NCBI GenBank assembly: GCA_016297775.1
Contig: JAEDGA010000010.1
Location: 1-32,919 of the forward strand
Direction of reading: 5' to 3'
DNA: 32,919 nucleotides
Source of the DNA: Candidatus Methanomethylophilaceae archaeon
GTDB taxonomy: Archaea; Thermoplasmatota; Thermoplasmata; Methanomassiliicoccales; Methanomethylophilaceae
Positions 1-8,090 of this stretch are shown here, one piece after another. A program made the translations under genes and the position numbers. The notes under the pieces were generated by a model. The model ran no database searches. It saw only the letters and a program-made list of their open reading frames with translations, and was not told the origin of the DNA. Every line of letters starts with the position of its first letter. Within the stretch, counting starts at the first letter, position 1.

Positions 1-1
1 A

Positions 2-1906
2 TTGGCCAACGAGATGGCGGAACTGGAAGGCGGACATATGGACAAGATCTTCCAATGGGACTCGGGCACCATGCTCTTCAGGATCAATGTATCCGGGAAA
101 GGCAAGGTGGATCTCTACTTCAAGGACAGTAAATGGCTGTACATGCCGGCGGAGAAACCGGACACCCCCATGAATCCGCTGTCGTTCGCAACATATCTCA
201 GGAAGTACATCGACAACGCCCGTATCGGAAAGACCAGACAGATAGGATTCGACAGGATCATCGTCATGGAGGTCCTGAAGACCGATTACGACTATCAGCT
301 GATCTTCGAGATGTTCGGAGGAGGGAACATCCTCCTCGTACACGACGGGAAGATCGAGAACTGTCTGATACACAAGACGATGAGGGACAGGAGTGTCAGA
401 CCCGGCGAAGAATACCACATGCCGAAGTCCCGTTTCGATCCCACCACGTCACCATATGAGGACTTCGTATCCGTCATCCGCAACTCCACATCCGATACCG
501 TCAGGACATTGGCCACCGGGATCAGTCTCGGAGGTCAGTATGCGGAGGAGGTCTGCAAACTGACGGGCATACCCAAGAACAAGCCCACGGCGGATCTCTC
601 CGATGAAGAGATCGATTCACTGTGGAGCGGAATGAAGGGGCTTGTCGAGAGAGCGTTCGGAACTACCAGACCCGTGATGTATCTCGATGCCGATGACAAC
701 ATCACGGACATCACACCCACCGAACTATCCATCTACGAAGGGCAGAAGACCGTGGAATATCCGACCATATCCGCCGCCATAGACGAACTGATGAAGCGCA
801 CGGCGAAGGTGGAGGAAGACAACTATGTGGATCCGGAACTGGAGAAGCTCAAACGCAGGATCGACAAGCAGACCGAGACCATCGAGGACTACAGGTCCGA
901 AGCGGACTCCCTGAAGGCCAAAGCGGACAGCCTATACGCCGAATACCAGAAGGTGGACGAACTGCTCAACGTGCTCAACACCCAGAGTGCCAGACTGACC
1001 TGGGACAAGCTGAAGGAGGGTGCGATGAGGATCCCGTTCGTCACCGCCATCGACCCCTCCAAGAACAGGGTCACCGCGAAGGTTGCGGATCAGACTGTCA
1101 CATTGGATTACACAAAGGGCATAGATGCCAACGCATCCGACATCTACCAACAGGGCAAGGAAATCAACGACAAGGCCGCCAGGGCCCAGGAGGCTTTGAA
1201 CGAGAGCAAGGCTGCATACGAAAAGAGATTGAAGGGATTCACCAAACAGCAGCTCGCACGTGCCAACCGCGTTCAACCCACCAAACAGTTCTGGTTCGAG
1301 AGGTACAAATGGTTCTTCACCTCCGGCGGGAAGATGGTCATCGCAGGTAAGGATGCCCACACCAACGACAACATTGTGAAGAAACACCTGAAGGATAAGG
1401 ACGTGTACGCGCACGCGGATCTGCACGGCGCACCGTCCACCATCCTCAAGGATGGACAATCGGCCACGGACGACGATCTCAGCCAGGCCTGTCATTTCGC
1501 ACTCGCACAGTCCAAGGGATGGGTGGCCGCACTCACCGATGGAAGTGCATACTGGGTGTATCCCGATCAGGTCAGCAAGACCCCGGAAGCAGGAGAATTC
1601 GTTCCCAGGGGTGCGTTCATCATCCGCGGAAAGAGGAACTATGTGTTCCACATCCCCATGGAACTCGCTGTGGGGGAGATCACCTATCAGAACGAGAGGA
1701 AGGTCATGTGCGGACCGTTGGAGGCCGTCAGCTCCATGTCGTCCAAGTACTTCGTGATCGCTCCAGGAAGGGGCAAGGCCGGAAAGACGGCCGCGTTCAT
1801 GGCCAAGGAGTTCAACGTTCCGGAAGAAGAGGTGTCAAGGATCCTTCCGCCCGGAGACAGCGAGATAAAACGTAAGGTGTGGCCCGAAGAGAGACCAGAG
1901 GAATAA
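2..1906 (+). CDS. rqcH: RqcH/NEMF family ribosome quality control protein (NFACT protein), 5'-truncated by window edge
   Basis: Archaeal homologue of bacterial RqcH and eukaryotic NEMF/Rqc2, which bind the 50S subunit with stalled peptidyl-tRNA and, in bacteria, direct C-terminal Ala tailing. Visible order: NFACT-N domain (about 1-230) with a TRQIGFDRI segment and a family-typical RDRSVRPGEEY segment; two charged helical stretches (about 270-335 and 385-425) fitting the long coiled coil; then the NFACT-R (DUF814) domain from about 430, with FTSGGKMVIAGKDAHTND followed by YAHADLHGAP. The chain ends soon after NFACT-R, so the eukaryotic NFACT-C domain is absent. The first codon in the window is an in-frame TTG read as internal Leu; comparison with family length suggests roughly 20 N-terminal residues lie to the left. 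It converges on the minus-strand tRNA. Family assignment is firm; the tailing activity is inferred from homologues. Confidence 0.93.
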   Translation: MANEMAELEGGHMDKIFQWDSGTMLFRINVSGKGKVDLYFKDSKWLYMPAEKPDTPMNPLSFATYLRKYIDNARIGKTRQIGFDRIIVMEVLKTDYDYQLIFEMFGGGNILLVHDGKIENCLIHKTMRDRSVRPGEEYHMPKSRFDPTTSPYEDFVSVIRNSTSDTVRTLATGISLGGQYAEEVCKLTGIPKNKPTADLSDEEIDSLWSGMKGLVERAFGTTRPVMYLDADDNITDITPTELSIYEGQKTVEYPTISAAIDELMKRTAKVEEDNYVDPELEKLKRRIDKQTETIEDYRSEADSLKAKADSLYAEYQKVDELLNVLNTQSARLTWDKLKEGAMRIPFVTAIDPSKNRVTAKVADQTVTLDYTKGIDANASDIYQQGKEINDKAARAQEALNESKAAYEKRLKGFTKQQLARANRVQPTKQFWFERYKWFFTSGGKMVIAGKDAHTNDNIVKKHLKDKDVYAHADLHGAPSTILKDGQSATDDDLSQACHFALAQSKGWVAALTDGSAYWVYPDQVSKTPEAGEFVPRGAFIIRGKRNYVFHIPMELAVGEITYQNERKVMCGPLEAVSSMSSKYFVIAPGRGKAGKTAAFMAKEFNVPEEEVSRILPPGDSEIKRKVWPEERPEE

Positions 1907-1935
1907 GCAACCTCAGGTATTTCTGTATAAGGGGG

Positions 1936-2012
1936 TGGTGCCCGCGCCGGAATTCGAATCCGGGTCAAGAGATCCGCAATCTCACAGGATATCCAAGCTA
2001 CCCCACGCGGGC
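1936..2012 (-). tRNA. tRNA-Arg (anticodon GCG), CCA encoded
   Basis: Read on the minus strand, the 5' GCCCGCG pairs perfectly with 3' CGCGGGC, followed by discriminator A73 and an encoded CCA (1936-1938). The D loop is canonical (A14, G18-G19, A21), the T arm is CCGGG-TTCGAAT-TCCGG, and the seven-base anticodon loop TTGCGGA gives anticodon GCG, reading Arg CGC. A20 and C35, both known Arg identity elements, are present. The anticodon stem has four good pairs plus a U27-U43 mismatch, which is slightly unusual. No intron is visible. It lies 37 bp after rps17e on the same strand. Confidence 0.9.
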
Positions 2013-2027
2013 ATATTACGCGGATTT

Positions 2028-2036
2028 TTTCTTAAA
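2028..2036 (-). promoter_or_regulatory. Probable TATA box for tRNA-Arg
   Basis: The minus-strand sequence TTTAAGAAA lies 16-24 bp upstream of the mature tRNA 5' end, so a start about 25 bp downstream would fall close to the first tRNA base. It sits in the short gap after rps17e, so the tRNA may be made both from this site and by readthrough. Spacing is the only support. Confidence 0.4.
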
Positions 2037-2049
2037 CAAGATAAGTGGT

Positions 2050-2241
2050 TTAGATTTCTGTGTGAGCGAGATAGCGAGTGATGTATCCAGCGATACGGTT
2101 CCTCATGGTGACGGACTGGACGTCAGTCAGCTTGTTGACCATCTCTTTGTTCGCTTCGAAATCAGTGCTGAACTGCTCAGGGTACTTGTTGACCAGTTCG
2201 ATAGACACTCTCTTGATGTAAGTGGGTCTGATTCTTCCCAT
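2050..2241 (-). CDS. rps17e: 30S ribosomal protein S17e
   Basis: Small basic ribosomal protein eS17 of archaea and eukaryotes, a component of the 30S subunit. The 63-residue product begins MGRIRPTYIKR and continues with the SIELVNKYPEQFSTDFEANK segment and a VTMRNRIAGYITRYL helix, all diagnostic of the family and of normal length. A GTG start nine bases upstream (2250) is open, but the GGTGA within that stretch is well placed as a Shine-Dalgarno for the ATG at 2241, which also gives the usual N-terminus. The gene stands alone apart from the tRNA-Arg downstream and has its own TATA element upstream. Confidence 0.95.
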   Translation of the reverse strand: MGRIRPTYIKRVSIELVNKYPEQFSTDFEANKEMVNKLTDVQSVTMRNRIAGYITRYLAHTEI

Positions 2242-2277
2242 ATCGTTCACCGAGTAAGGCGGATTAAGGTTATGCCT

Positions 2278-2285
2278 TATTTAAA
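2278..2285 (-). promoter_or_regulatory. TATA box upstream of rps17e
   Basis: TTTAAATA on the minus strand, about 40 bp upstream of the rps17e ATG. A transcript starting about 25 bp downstream would have a short leader (about 15 nt) that includes the GGTGA ribosome binding site, in keeping with a leadered ribosomal protein mRNA. Confidence 0.6.
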
Positions 2286-2588
2286 TGTGCGCCTAGTTCA
2301 CGCACCGTCCGTATGGGCATTCAGACATCCGTATATGTACCCCTTGGCAAGGCGGACGAGATGCGGTTGCAACGTATGATGACATGTCCACTTCCGAAGA
2401 TACCGTCCGCACTCTTTTCATGGATGAGGTCATCCGATCATCGAACTCCATCGGAAACACATGATGATTCTGGAGATGTGCTCCACGATACGGGATGGAC
2501 GATCCGCAACCGGAAATCCACATGATGGTCACGATATCATAACGTTATTCACGTTATCATGTTGGCGGACGTGAGCTTTTGAGCATCC
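2286..2588 (+). other. Intergenic stretch without a convincing gene
   Basis: About 300 bp between the rps17e promoter and the rarA promoter. Overlapping open frames of 70 and 79 codons exist on the two strands, but neither has a recognisable ribosome binding site, a well-placed TATA element, or protein-like composition. Near its right end (about 2535-2557) is an imperfect inverted repeat: TCATAACG and CGTTATCA around a 7-nt spacer (7 of 8 positions pair), containing the perfect palindrome ATAACGTTAT. It may be an operator or the remnant of a lost gene. Confidence 0.4.
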
Positions 2589-2602
2589 TAAAAAGTCTAA
2601 AA
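2589..2602 (+). promoter_or_regulatory. Probable TATA region for rarA
   Basis: TAAAAAG at 2589-2595, within a longer A-rich stretch, is centred 27 bp before the rarA ATG at 2619. There is no GGTG-type ribosome binding site in between. The spacing predicts a leaderless mRNA starting at or next to the ATG. Confidence 0.5.
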
Positions 2603-2618
2603 CGTATGATGCATTCGG

Positions 2619-3947
2619 ATGTACATGGACCTCTTCGAATTCGCAAGGAAAGGCATCCTCAAGAACGAGGCGCCCCTCGCCAGCAGGATGCGCCCGGTCA
2701 CATTGGATGATGTGGTCGGACAGGAACACATCCTGGGGAATGACAAGTTACTCTACAGGTCCATCAAGGCGGACAGGATCGGCTCGCTGATATTCTACGG
2801 CCCCCCGGGAACGGGAAAGACGACTCTGGCACAGGTGATAGCCAACACGACGGATGCTCACTTCACCGAGCTGAACGCCACCACCTCCGGGAAGAAGGAC
2901 ATGGAGGAGGCCGTCGAGGATGCCAAGGAACGTCTCGGAATGAACGGTACGAGGACCATCCTCTTCATCGACGAGATCCACCGCTTCAACAAGGCACAGC
3001 AGGACTTCCTCCTGCCGTATGTGGAGAACGGGACGGTCACGCTGATAGGTGCCACCACCGAGAATCCGTACTTCGAGGTGAACAGGGCGCTCATCTCACG
3101 CTCTACGGTGTTCGAACTCAGACCGCTGAGCAAAGAGAACATAATCACCATCCTAGAGAGGGCTGTGAACGATGAGGAAAGAGGATTCGGTGGCAACAAT
3201 GTCGTCCTGGACAAGGATGCGGCGGAATTCCTTGCAGATGTATGCAACGGCGATGCCAGAGCCGCACTCAATGCTCTGGAGATAGGTGCACTCACCACCG
3301 ACCGTTCCGAGGATGGATTCATCCGTATCACCGTGGACATAGCATCATCCTGTATCCAGAAGAGGGTGCTCGGATACGACAAGGATGGAGACAACCACTA
3401 CGACACCGTATCCGCGTTCATAAAGAGCATGCGGGGTTCCGATCCCGATGCGGCGGTGTACTATCTTGCAAGGATGCTCTATGCCGGAGAGGACATCCGT
3501 TTCATCTCCAGAAGGATCATCATATGTGCCTCGGAGGACGTGGGGAACGCCGACCCCCAGGCACTGGTGGTGGCCACCGCGGCCGCACAGGCCGTGGAGA
3601 GGATCGGTATGCCGGAAGCACAGATCATATTGTCCCAGGCTGCCACATATGTGGCCTGTGCCCCGAAGAGCAATGCCGCATGTACCGCGATATCCGAGGC
3701 CATGAGGTCCGTGAAGGAGGAGCCCATCGACGGCATACCCCCATATCTCAGAGATGCACACTACTCCAACGCAAAGGACCTCGGACGTGGTGTGGGATAC
3801 AAATATCCGCACAACTACGAACATAACTGGGTCGATCAAAGGTACCTTCCGGAGAGCCTTGCCGGAAGAATGTTCTACAGACTGACCGACAACGGATACG
3901 AGAAGAGCATCAAAGCGTATCTTAAGAGGATTGGGAAGATTCGATGA
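2619..3947 (+). CDS. rarA: RarA/MgsA/WRNIP1-family AAA+ ATPase
   Basis: Replication-associated recombination protein A: an AAA+ clamp-loader-like ATPase that acts at stalled forks in bacteria and eukaryotes. Walker A GPPGTGKT (61-68), Walker B LFIDEI (about 115-120) followed by HRFNKAQQD, sensor-1 GATTEN and the arginine-finger region NRALISRS are all present. After the AAA+ core comes the family C-terminal tetramerisation region, with QKRVLGYDKDGDNHYD, AFIKSMRGSDPDAAVYYLAR, and a final segment containing KYPHNYEHNWVDQRYLPE. At 442 residues it is the usual length. The ATG at 2619 suits the TATA spacing; an ATG two codons later (2625) is also possible. It is transcribed alone and its 3' end overlaps the convergent membrane-protein gene by 26 bp. 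RarA is patchily distributed in archaea, so a bacterial origin is plausible but unproved. Confidence 0.95.
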   Translation: MYMDLFEFARKGILKNEAPLASRMRPVTLDDVVGQEHILGNDKLLYRSIKADRIGSLIFYGPPGTGKTTLAQVIANTTDAHFTELNATTSGKKDMEEAVEDAKERLGMNGTRTILFIDEIHRFNKAQQDFLLPYVENGTVTLIGATTENPYFEVNRALISRSTVFELRPLSKENIITILERAVNDEERGFGGNNVVLDKDAAEFLADVCNGDARAALNALEIGALTTDRSEDGFIRITVDIASSCIQKRVLGYDKDGDNHYDTVSAFIKSMRGSDPDAAVYYLARMLYAGEDIRFISRRIIICASEDVGNADPQALVVATAAAQAVERIGMPEAQIILSQAATYVACAPKSNAACTAISEAMRSVKEEPIDGIPPYLRDAHYSNAKDLGRGVGYKYPHNYEHNWVDQRYLPESLAGRMFYRLTDNGYEKSIKAYLKRIGKIR

Positions 3948-4887
3948 AGAGATCCGGTTTCCCTTCGTAGACGTTCATGAAGAACCCTTCCTCCCCATAT
4001 ATCCTCATCAGCCTGCGCCCGTAGCCTATCCCTACGGGAACTACCGCCGACGGTCTGAATGATCTGCTGTACAACACCGAATCGAAACGGCGGTCGTACA
4101 TTACGGCACGCATGCCGGACCCGTCGCGCATCCTTTGCAACAGTATCTCATAAGATCCGTAATCGACGTTGAGTATCAGATGGACCTCGACCTCCACCGA
4201 AGGATCGTTGGAACACTCCCACCGATCGGTGGCCTCTCCTGACAGGATTGCGATGTCCTCCTCGGACATGTACGCGAACGAACCGCCGTCCATCCCCATG
4301 TACATCGACTCAGATGCAGTACGTATCTTTGCAGAGTACGAACGGTCGGACATCCTCCTGTCACCCACCATCACGAATATCAACAGATACATGGCAACCT
4401 GGAACAGCGAGTCACCATAATATGTGAACACAAGATAGAAATCGCGCATTGTATGCAACGAATAGACGAACTGCGCGACCAATACGATGATCTGTGCAAG
4501 AATCATCACCCTGAGACGGCGGGCATTGCGCCTCACACCCAGATGATATAGTGCCAGAAACAGCAAGGTAGCGCATGCGATCACGAGCGATACCAAATCC
4601 AGCATGAAGGTGGTATCGTCCCCTTCGTTGAACTCCACACCGAAAGCGATGAGTGTACCCAGCACGTCGGACAGAAGGACCAGCGTTACCGCGACGGAGA
4701 TGTTCTTCTTTGGCCACAGTAACAGACACAGACCTACCAGGAAAGACACCGAGTAGGATACCAACAGATACACGGATTCCATCAGGAGGTCGTAGATCCA
4801 CAACAGGTACGCATAATAAGAGGTGAGCATCATCAACATCAGGCCCAGAGCCATGATCATTATCCTATCGCGGACATCGGTTCTCAT
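3922..4887 (-). CDS. Six-TM membrane protein with C-terminal soluble domain, unknown function (paralogue of upstream gene)
   Basis: I do not recognise a named family. The 321-residue product has about six hydrophobic helices (roughly 9-36, 39-60, 63-84, 93-120, 126-144, 152-176) and then a soluble domain of about 145 residues. The soluble part begins after an acidic stretch MSEEDIAILSG, has beta-like segments (VEVEVHLILNV, YEILLQRM), and ends with GYGRRLMRIYGEEGFFMNV. The gene immediately upstream has the same layout and matching segments, such as GDSLFQVAMYLL versus GDNFSMVLQIVMYFMLL before the last helix, so the two look like old tandem duplicates. Start and stop overlap by 23 bp with that gene, implying translational coupling in the traB-thyX operon. 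The 3' end overlaps rarA by 26 bp on the opposite strand. Confidence 0.8.
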   Translation of the reverse strand: MRTDVRDRIMIMALGLMLMMLTSYYAYLLWIYDLLMESVYLLVSYSVSFLVGLCLLLWPKKNISVAVTLVLLSDVLGTLIAFGVEFNEGDDTTFMLDLVSLVIACATLLFLALYHLGVRRNARRLRVMILAQIIVLVAQFVYSLHTMRDFYLVFTYYGDSLFQVAMYLLIFVMVGDRRMSDRSYSAKIRTASESMYMGMDGGSFAYMSEEDIAILSGEATDRWECSNDPSVEVEVHLILNVDYGSYEILLQRMRDGSGMRAVMYDRRFDSVLYSRSFRPSAVVPVGIGYGRRLMRIYGEEGFFMNVYEGKPDLFIESSQSS

Positions 4888-5944
4888 CCATACCCGCCTC
4901 CATCTCGCCCAGATATTCGTCGAGCGATTTGTGCAATATTGCGAATCTTATGAATGTACCATCATCGCTGTATAACCTTATGCCGGGGCTGTCCTTCACC
5001 GAATCCCCCTCGAGCGAGTAGTACGACACCGAGAGCCTGTTGGCGTTGACCAGGGATCCTTCGAAGTTCCTGGCTATAGTGAAATACAGTTTGGACGAAC
5101 CGGCCCATCTCTGCACAAGGACATTCATGGTCTGATCGCATCCGGACAGTTCGAAAATATACTGGTATGTCGCCGGACCACCATCGTTCACCTCCTCCCA
5201 ACCGCTTGGATCCGAGAACCCTCTGCAGATCTCCTCGGCCTCCTCCTCCGAGACGATCGTATCCTTGGAAGCGCATATGCAGGCAGCCGCGGAACCTATG
5301 CAGGCATCCACATGTTCCATGGGCGAATTGCGCCTGACACTGTCCGTATCAAGAAGCGCCAGCAGCATGAAGTACATTACGATCTGCAAGACCATGCTGA
5401 AATTGTCACCGAGCGTGACCAACACATCTCCGGTAGAACGTATGGCAACCAACAGCATCACCGAATACAGTATCACCAATCCGGCCACCGACAGCATCGT
5501 ATTGGTCCTGTTGCGGGCAACACCGCGGAGATAGGACACACCCGATACCATCATGTTGATCGCAAAACAGAACAGTACCACTCCGACATAGAAGATGATG
5601 GAGAACTCGCTGAACATATATGTTATCGATATGACAAAACGACCCGAACCCACACTGATCAGATAGATGGCGGCGGTATTTGTCAGAGTTATGCGCCTCC
5701 ATAACAAGATGGCAGCACCACCCACGATAAGGAATATGTTGGACAACGAGTCGGTGATATACGAACCGTTGATGTCCAGAGCTTCTGACAAGGTGTATCC
5801 GCCGTACTGCATACTCAGCACCGTGTTCACGATTGCGTATGCTAACATCACGACACCCATGATTTTGGGCAGATGCCTGGATGCGAACTTCACTACCCTG
5901 GAAGTCTCCGAGGACATCTTGGAGAAATACGGGTGTGAATTCAT
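4865..5944 (-). CDS. Six-TM membrane protein with C-terminal soluble domain, unknown function (first of tandem paralogues)
   Basis: No family recognised. The 359-residue product has a short cytosol-like N-terminus, about six hydrophobic helices (about 29-48, 67-85, 91-112, 116-140, 149-170, 180-200) and a soluble C-terminal domain of about 155 residues with mixed beta and alpha character. That domain carries a small Cys/Ala segment (CIGSAAACICAS), an acidic helix (VSEEEAEEICRGFSD), beta-like segments ending in QRWAGSSKLYFTIARN and a terminal IRLYSDDGTFIRFAILHKS. The same order appears in the next gene, which it overlaps by 23 bp. It begins 21 bp after the thyX stop, with AAGG about 10 nt upstream of the ATG, so it is probably cotranscribed with thyX. 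A sensory or scaffold role could be imagined for a membrane unit with a globular tail, but nothing in the sequence fixes this. Confidence 0.8.
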   Translation of the reverse strand: MNSHPYFSKMSSETSRVVKFASRHLPKIMGVVMLAYAIVNTVLSMQYGGYTLSEALDINGSYITDSLSNIFLIVGGAAILLWRRITLTNTAAIYLISVGSGRFVISITYMFSEFSIIFYVGVVLFCFAINMMVSGVSYLRGVARNRTNTMLSVAGLVILYSVMLLVAIRSTGDVLVTLGDNFSMVLQIVMYFMLLALLDTDSVRRNSPMEHVDACIGSAAACICASKDTIVSEEEAEEICRGFSDPSGWEEVNDGGPATYQYIFELSGCDQTMNVLVQRWAGSSKLYFTIARNFEGSLVNANRLSVSYYSLEGDSVKDSPGIRLYSDDGTFIRFAILHKSLDEYLGEMEAGMDENRCPR

Positions 5945-5965
5945 GGATATACCTTCTTTACAACG

Positions 5966-6625
5966 TCATACGGACTTGCGCGGGGAACCGCAGGACTTCT
6001 TGCCTTCTGGACACGGCCCGCGGATACACGGAGGCCCGGCCAGAGCGAATATCGTAGGAGACACCTCGCGACACAGACGCTGCATCTCGTCCGCCATCAT
6101 CCTGATCTCCCACTGTGCACGGTTGCAGCAACGCAGGGAGAAGAAATGCAGAAGCTCCCTTGCGTTCATGGTTATCGTGATGTTGGTGGTGCATCCGTTG
6201 GGCAGAAGATACCTTGCATCCTCCGGCGGTACGCCCAGCTCCATGAGCCTGCCGTATGCATTCCAGATGGTATCCATCGTGTCCTTGTAGACCTTCTCCC
6301 TGTCCGGATCCCCGGATACCGTGATCGGTACCACGTACGTGGGTTCGTTCAAAGATACATACCTCTGGCTCTGTTGTGAGAAGGATGCTATACGGTGCCT
6401 CACCAGTTGATGGGTGAGCGCTCTGGACACGCCTTCCACGGAGAATGTGAAGGACGCGTGCTCGATGACGGAATGGTGTCCCATACCCACTATCCTGCTC
6501 AACGACTTCTCGGCATCCCCCGTACCCAACAGGTCGTGTGCGGGTTCCTCGGAATAACATGACCTTCCTGCGGCTGCACATACCTCATCCGCATCGCGCG
6601 TGTATGCAAGGAGCTTGACTATCAT
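5966..6625 (-). CDS. thyX: FAD-dependent thymidylate synthase ThyX
   Basis: Flavin-dependent thymidylate synthase, converting dUMP to dTMP with methylenetetrahydrofolate (or an archaeal analogue) as carbon donor and NADPH as reductant. The signature RHR(X)7S is present as RHRIASFSQQSQRY (76-89), together with GHHSVIEHASFTF, PNGCTTNITITMNARELLHFF and a C-terminal Arg-containing RAQWEIR segment. The C-terminus has a three-cysteine tail (GPPCIRGPCPEGKKSC), which may bind metal. Normal length at 219 residues. The ATG overlaps the traB-like stop by 4 bp (ATGA) and has a strong AGGTGAGG ribosome binding site inside the upstream gene. Two six-TM paralogues follow in the same operon. Confidence 0.97.
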   Translation of the reverse strand: MIVKLLAYTRDADEVCAAAGRSCYSEEPAHDLLGTGDAEKSLSRIVGMGHHSVIEHASFTFSVEGVSRALTHQLVRHRIASFSQQSQRYVSLNEPTYVVPITVSGDPDREKVYKDTMDTIWNAYGRLMELGVPPEDARYLLPNGCTTNITITMNARELLHFFSLRCCNRAQWEIRMMADEMQRLCREVSPTIFALAGPPCIRGPCPEGKKSCGSPRKSV

Positions 6626-7344
6626 TGGCCCTCACCTTCATGGTTCCACGCCTCGGAACGTATCCTGTCGAGGCGGTTCTTATCGGTAATATCCCTTAAC
6701 CTTATTTTCTTTATCTCGTAACCGTCCAACAGGGAGGAAAGCCCCTCGACGTGCGCATCTCCGCACACCACAACGATATTGTCCAACCTGTCCGCATAAG
6801 AACGGATCTGTTCGGCCATCGACGCGTTGCGTTCGTCAATCAGCTTACGAACAAGCGTCGGATACTTCCTGCGCATGTCCTCGATCATGGCGGTCTCATC
6901 CTTGCCGAACTCGTCCACCACCTTGTCCACGGACCCCTTCCTGCGAAAACGTCCCGCGTATGTGGACAAGGAATAACGTGTCTTCTCGAAGAACGACATC
7001 TCCGCCCACATCTCGTTCATGACCTGTGCGGCATTGGTGTCGATGAAGCCCACCTCGGCACCGATCTGTCTTCCGATCAACGCAGCGGTGACCAGTTCGC
7101 TGCCCACGTCCGAACCGTGCTCCTGTGCCATCTTCATCTGGTACTTCGCGGTACGACGATATATCCACGGAGAGTTGTCCTTCACCGATGATGCATCCGC
7201 GGGAGGATCTGCCTGCCCGGTCATCATCATGAACCTGGCATAGTCCAACTCCACCAGGACCGCCTGCGGCCAGATGTGCTTGATCAGGAACATTATGGGT
7301 TCCGACAGTCTGAATACGTGGCCGGTACCGATTATCGTGATCAT
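6622..7344 (-). CDS. TraB/PrgY-family protein
   Basis: Member of the TraB domain family (bacterial pheromone-shutdown PrgY, many archaeal homologues, eukaryotic TRABD), related to the TIKI/EreA fold. Molecular activity in archaea is unknown; metallopeptidase-like chemistry has been proposed for relatives. Visible hallmarks are the N-terminal IIGTGHVF, VLVELDYARF, the ERNASMAEQIRSY segment and the VVVCGDAHVEGL strand near the C-terminus. The C-terminal membrane helices seen in longer members are absent (240 residues). GTG (7347) and ATG (7344) starts are both open; the ATG lies about 26 bp from a TATA-like element, fitting a leaderless start. It heads the operon with thyX and the two six-TM proteins, and is divergent from the HAD gene. 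Confidence 0.85.
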   Translation of the reverse strand: MITIIGTGHVFRLSEPIMFLIKHIWPQAVLVELDYARFMMMTGQADPPADASSVKDNSPWIYRRTAKYQMKMAQEHGSDVGSELVTAALIGRQIGAEVGFIDTNAAQVMNEMWAEMSFFEKTRYSLSTYAGRFRRKGSVDKVVDEFGKDETAMIEDMRRKYPTLVRKLIDERNASMAEQIRSYADRLDNIVVVCGDAHVEGLSSLLDGYEIKKIRLRDITDKNRLDRIRSEAWNHEGEGQ

Positions 7345-7366
7345 CACGCGGGTACCGACTTGACAG

Positions 7367-7374
7367 TAATTAAT
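7367..7374 (-). promoter_or_regulatory. TATA element for the traB-thyX operon
   Basis: TAATTAAT centred 26-27 bp from the ATG at 7344. No ribosome binding site precedes that ATG, so a leaderless transcript is predicted. It is separate from the plus-strand TATA element of the HAD gene, which lies about 25 bp further right. Confidence 0.5.
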
Positions 7375-7391
7375 TGATGGGTGCGGACATC

Positions 7392-7398
7392 ATTAAAT
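7392..7398 (+). promoter_or_regulatory. TATA element for the HAD phosphatase gene
   Basis: ATTAAAT centred 27 bp before the ATG at 7422. This spacing picks out that ATG over the upstream in-frame TTG/ATG at 7374/7377, which would place the promoter inside the coding region. Confidence 0.5.
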
Positions 7399-7421
7399 CC
7401 GGTACCGGACATATACCGGAC

Positions 7422-8090
7422 ATGGGCAGGAAATACGACCTCGTCATCTTCGACATGGACGGCACACTGACATCCGTACGCAGCTCCTGGTGGTACATCC
7501 TCAACGAGCTCGGAGCGGACAACGAGGAGGCCAGAACCGCGTTCGTCAACGGAGAGATCGACGAACAGGAGTTCATGAGAAGGGATCTGGCACAATGGAT
7601 GGCGGCCAAACCCGACATAACCATGGGCGACGTCATCAAGATGATCAGGAATCTGCCCCTGATATCCGGGATACAGGAGACCGTTGCAGCCCTGCATTAC
7701 GAGGACATAAAATGCGCCATATGCAGCGGAGGACTGTCCTGTGCGGCCAAGATGATCGCGGACGAATTCGGATTCGATGCATATCTGGCAGACGATCTGG
7801 AGACGGACGAGAACGGACGCCTCACCGGCGAGGGCATCGCGAATGTGGACCTGCGCGACAAGGGTGCTAGTGCCAAGAAACTGATGGAGAGATTCGGTGC
7901 GACAAAAGAGCGCACGATCGCCGTCGGGGATTCCTTCGGCGACATATCCATGTTCGACGTGACCGGGATGTCCATCGCGGTTAACCCCAAGGATATGGAG
8001 ATCACCGGTGCGAGGGCCGATCACGTCGTATTCACGGACAATCTCTCAGATATCCTCGACATCATCTTCGAAATCAAGGACGGGGTATGA
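7422..8090 (+). CDS. HAD-superfamily phosphatase (SerB-like)
   Basis: Haloacid dehalogenase hydrolase with a phosphoserine-phosphatase-like pattern. Motif I is FDMDGTLT (catalytic D11 and D13), motif II CSGG (S102), and motif III/IV GDSFGDISMF (169-178), with a helical cap of about 70 residues between I and II. This is the C1-cap arrangement of SerB relatives. Substrate cannot be told from sequence: phosphoserine, another sugar or metabolite phosphate, or a nucleotide are possible. The start at 7422 is chosen because a TATA element lies 27 bp upstream and because the next residues run straight into motif I; an earlier start would add 16 residues. The 3' end overlaps the convergent zinc-protein gene by 45 bp. 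Confidence 0.88.
   Translation: MGRKYDLVIFDMDGTLTSVRSSWWYILNELGADNEEARTAFVNGEIDEQEFMRRDLAQWMAAKPDITMGDVIKMIRNLPLISGIQETVAALHYEDIKCAICSGGLSCAAKMIADEFGFDAYLADDLETDENGRLTGEGIANVDLRDKGASAKKLMERFGATKERTIAVGDSFGDISMFDVTGMSIAVNPKDMEITGARADHVVFTDNLSDILDIIFEIKDGV

Noticed and set aside
2293..2532. Overlapping 70- and 79-codon open frames on opposite strands upstream of rarA
   Set aside because: No ribosome binding site, promoter spacing or protein-like pattern. Left as unexplained intergenic DNA.
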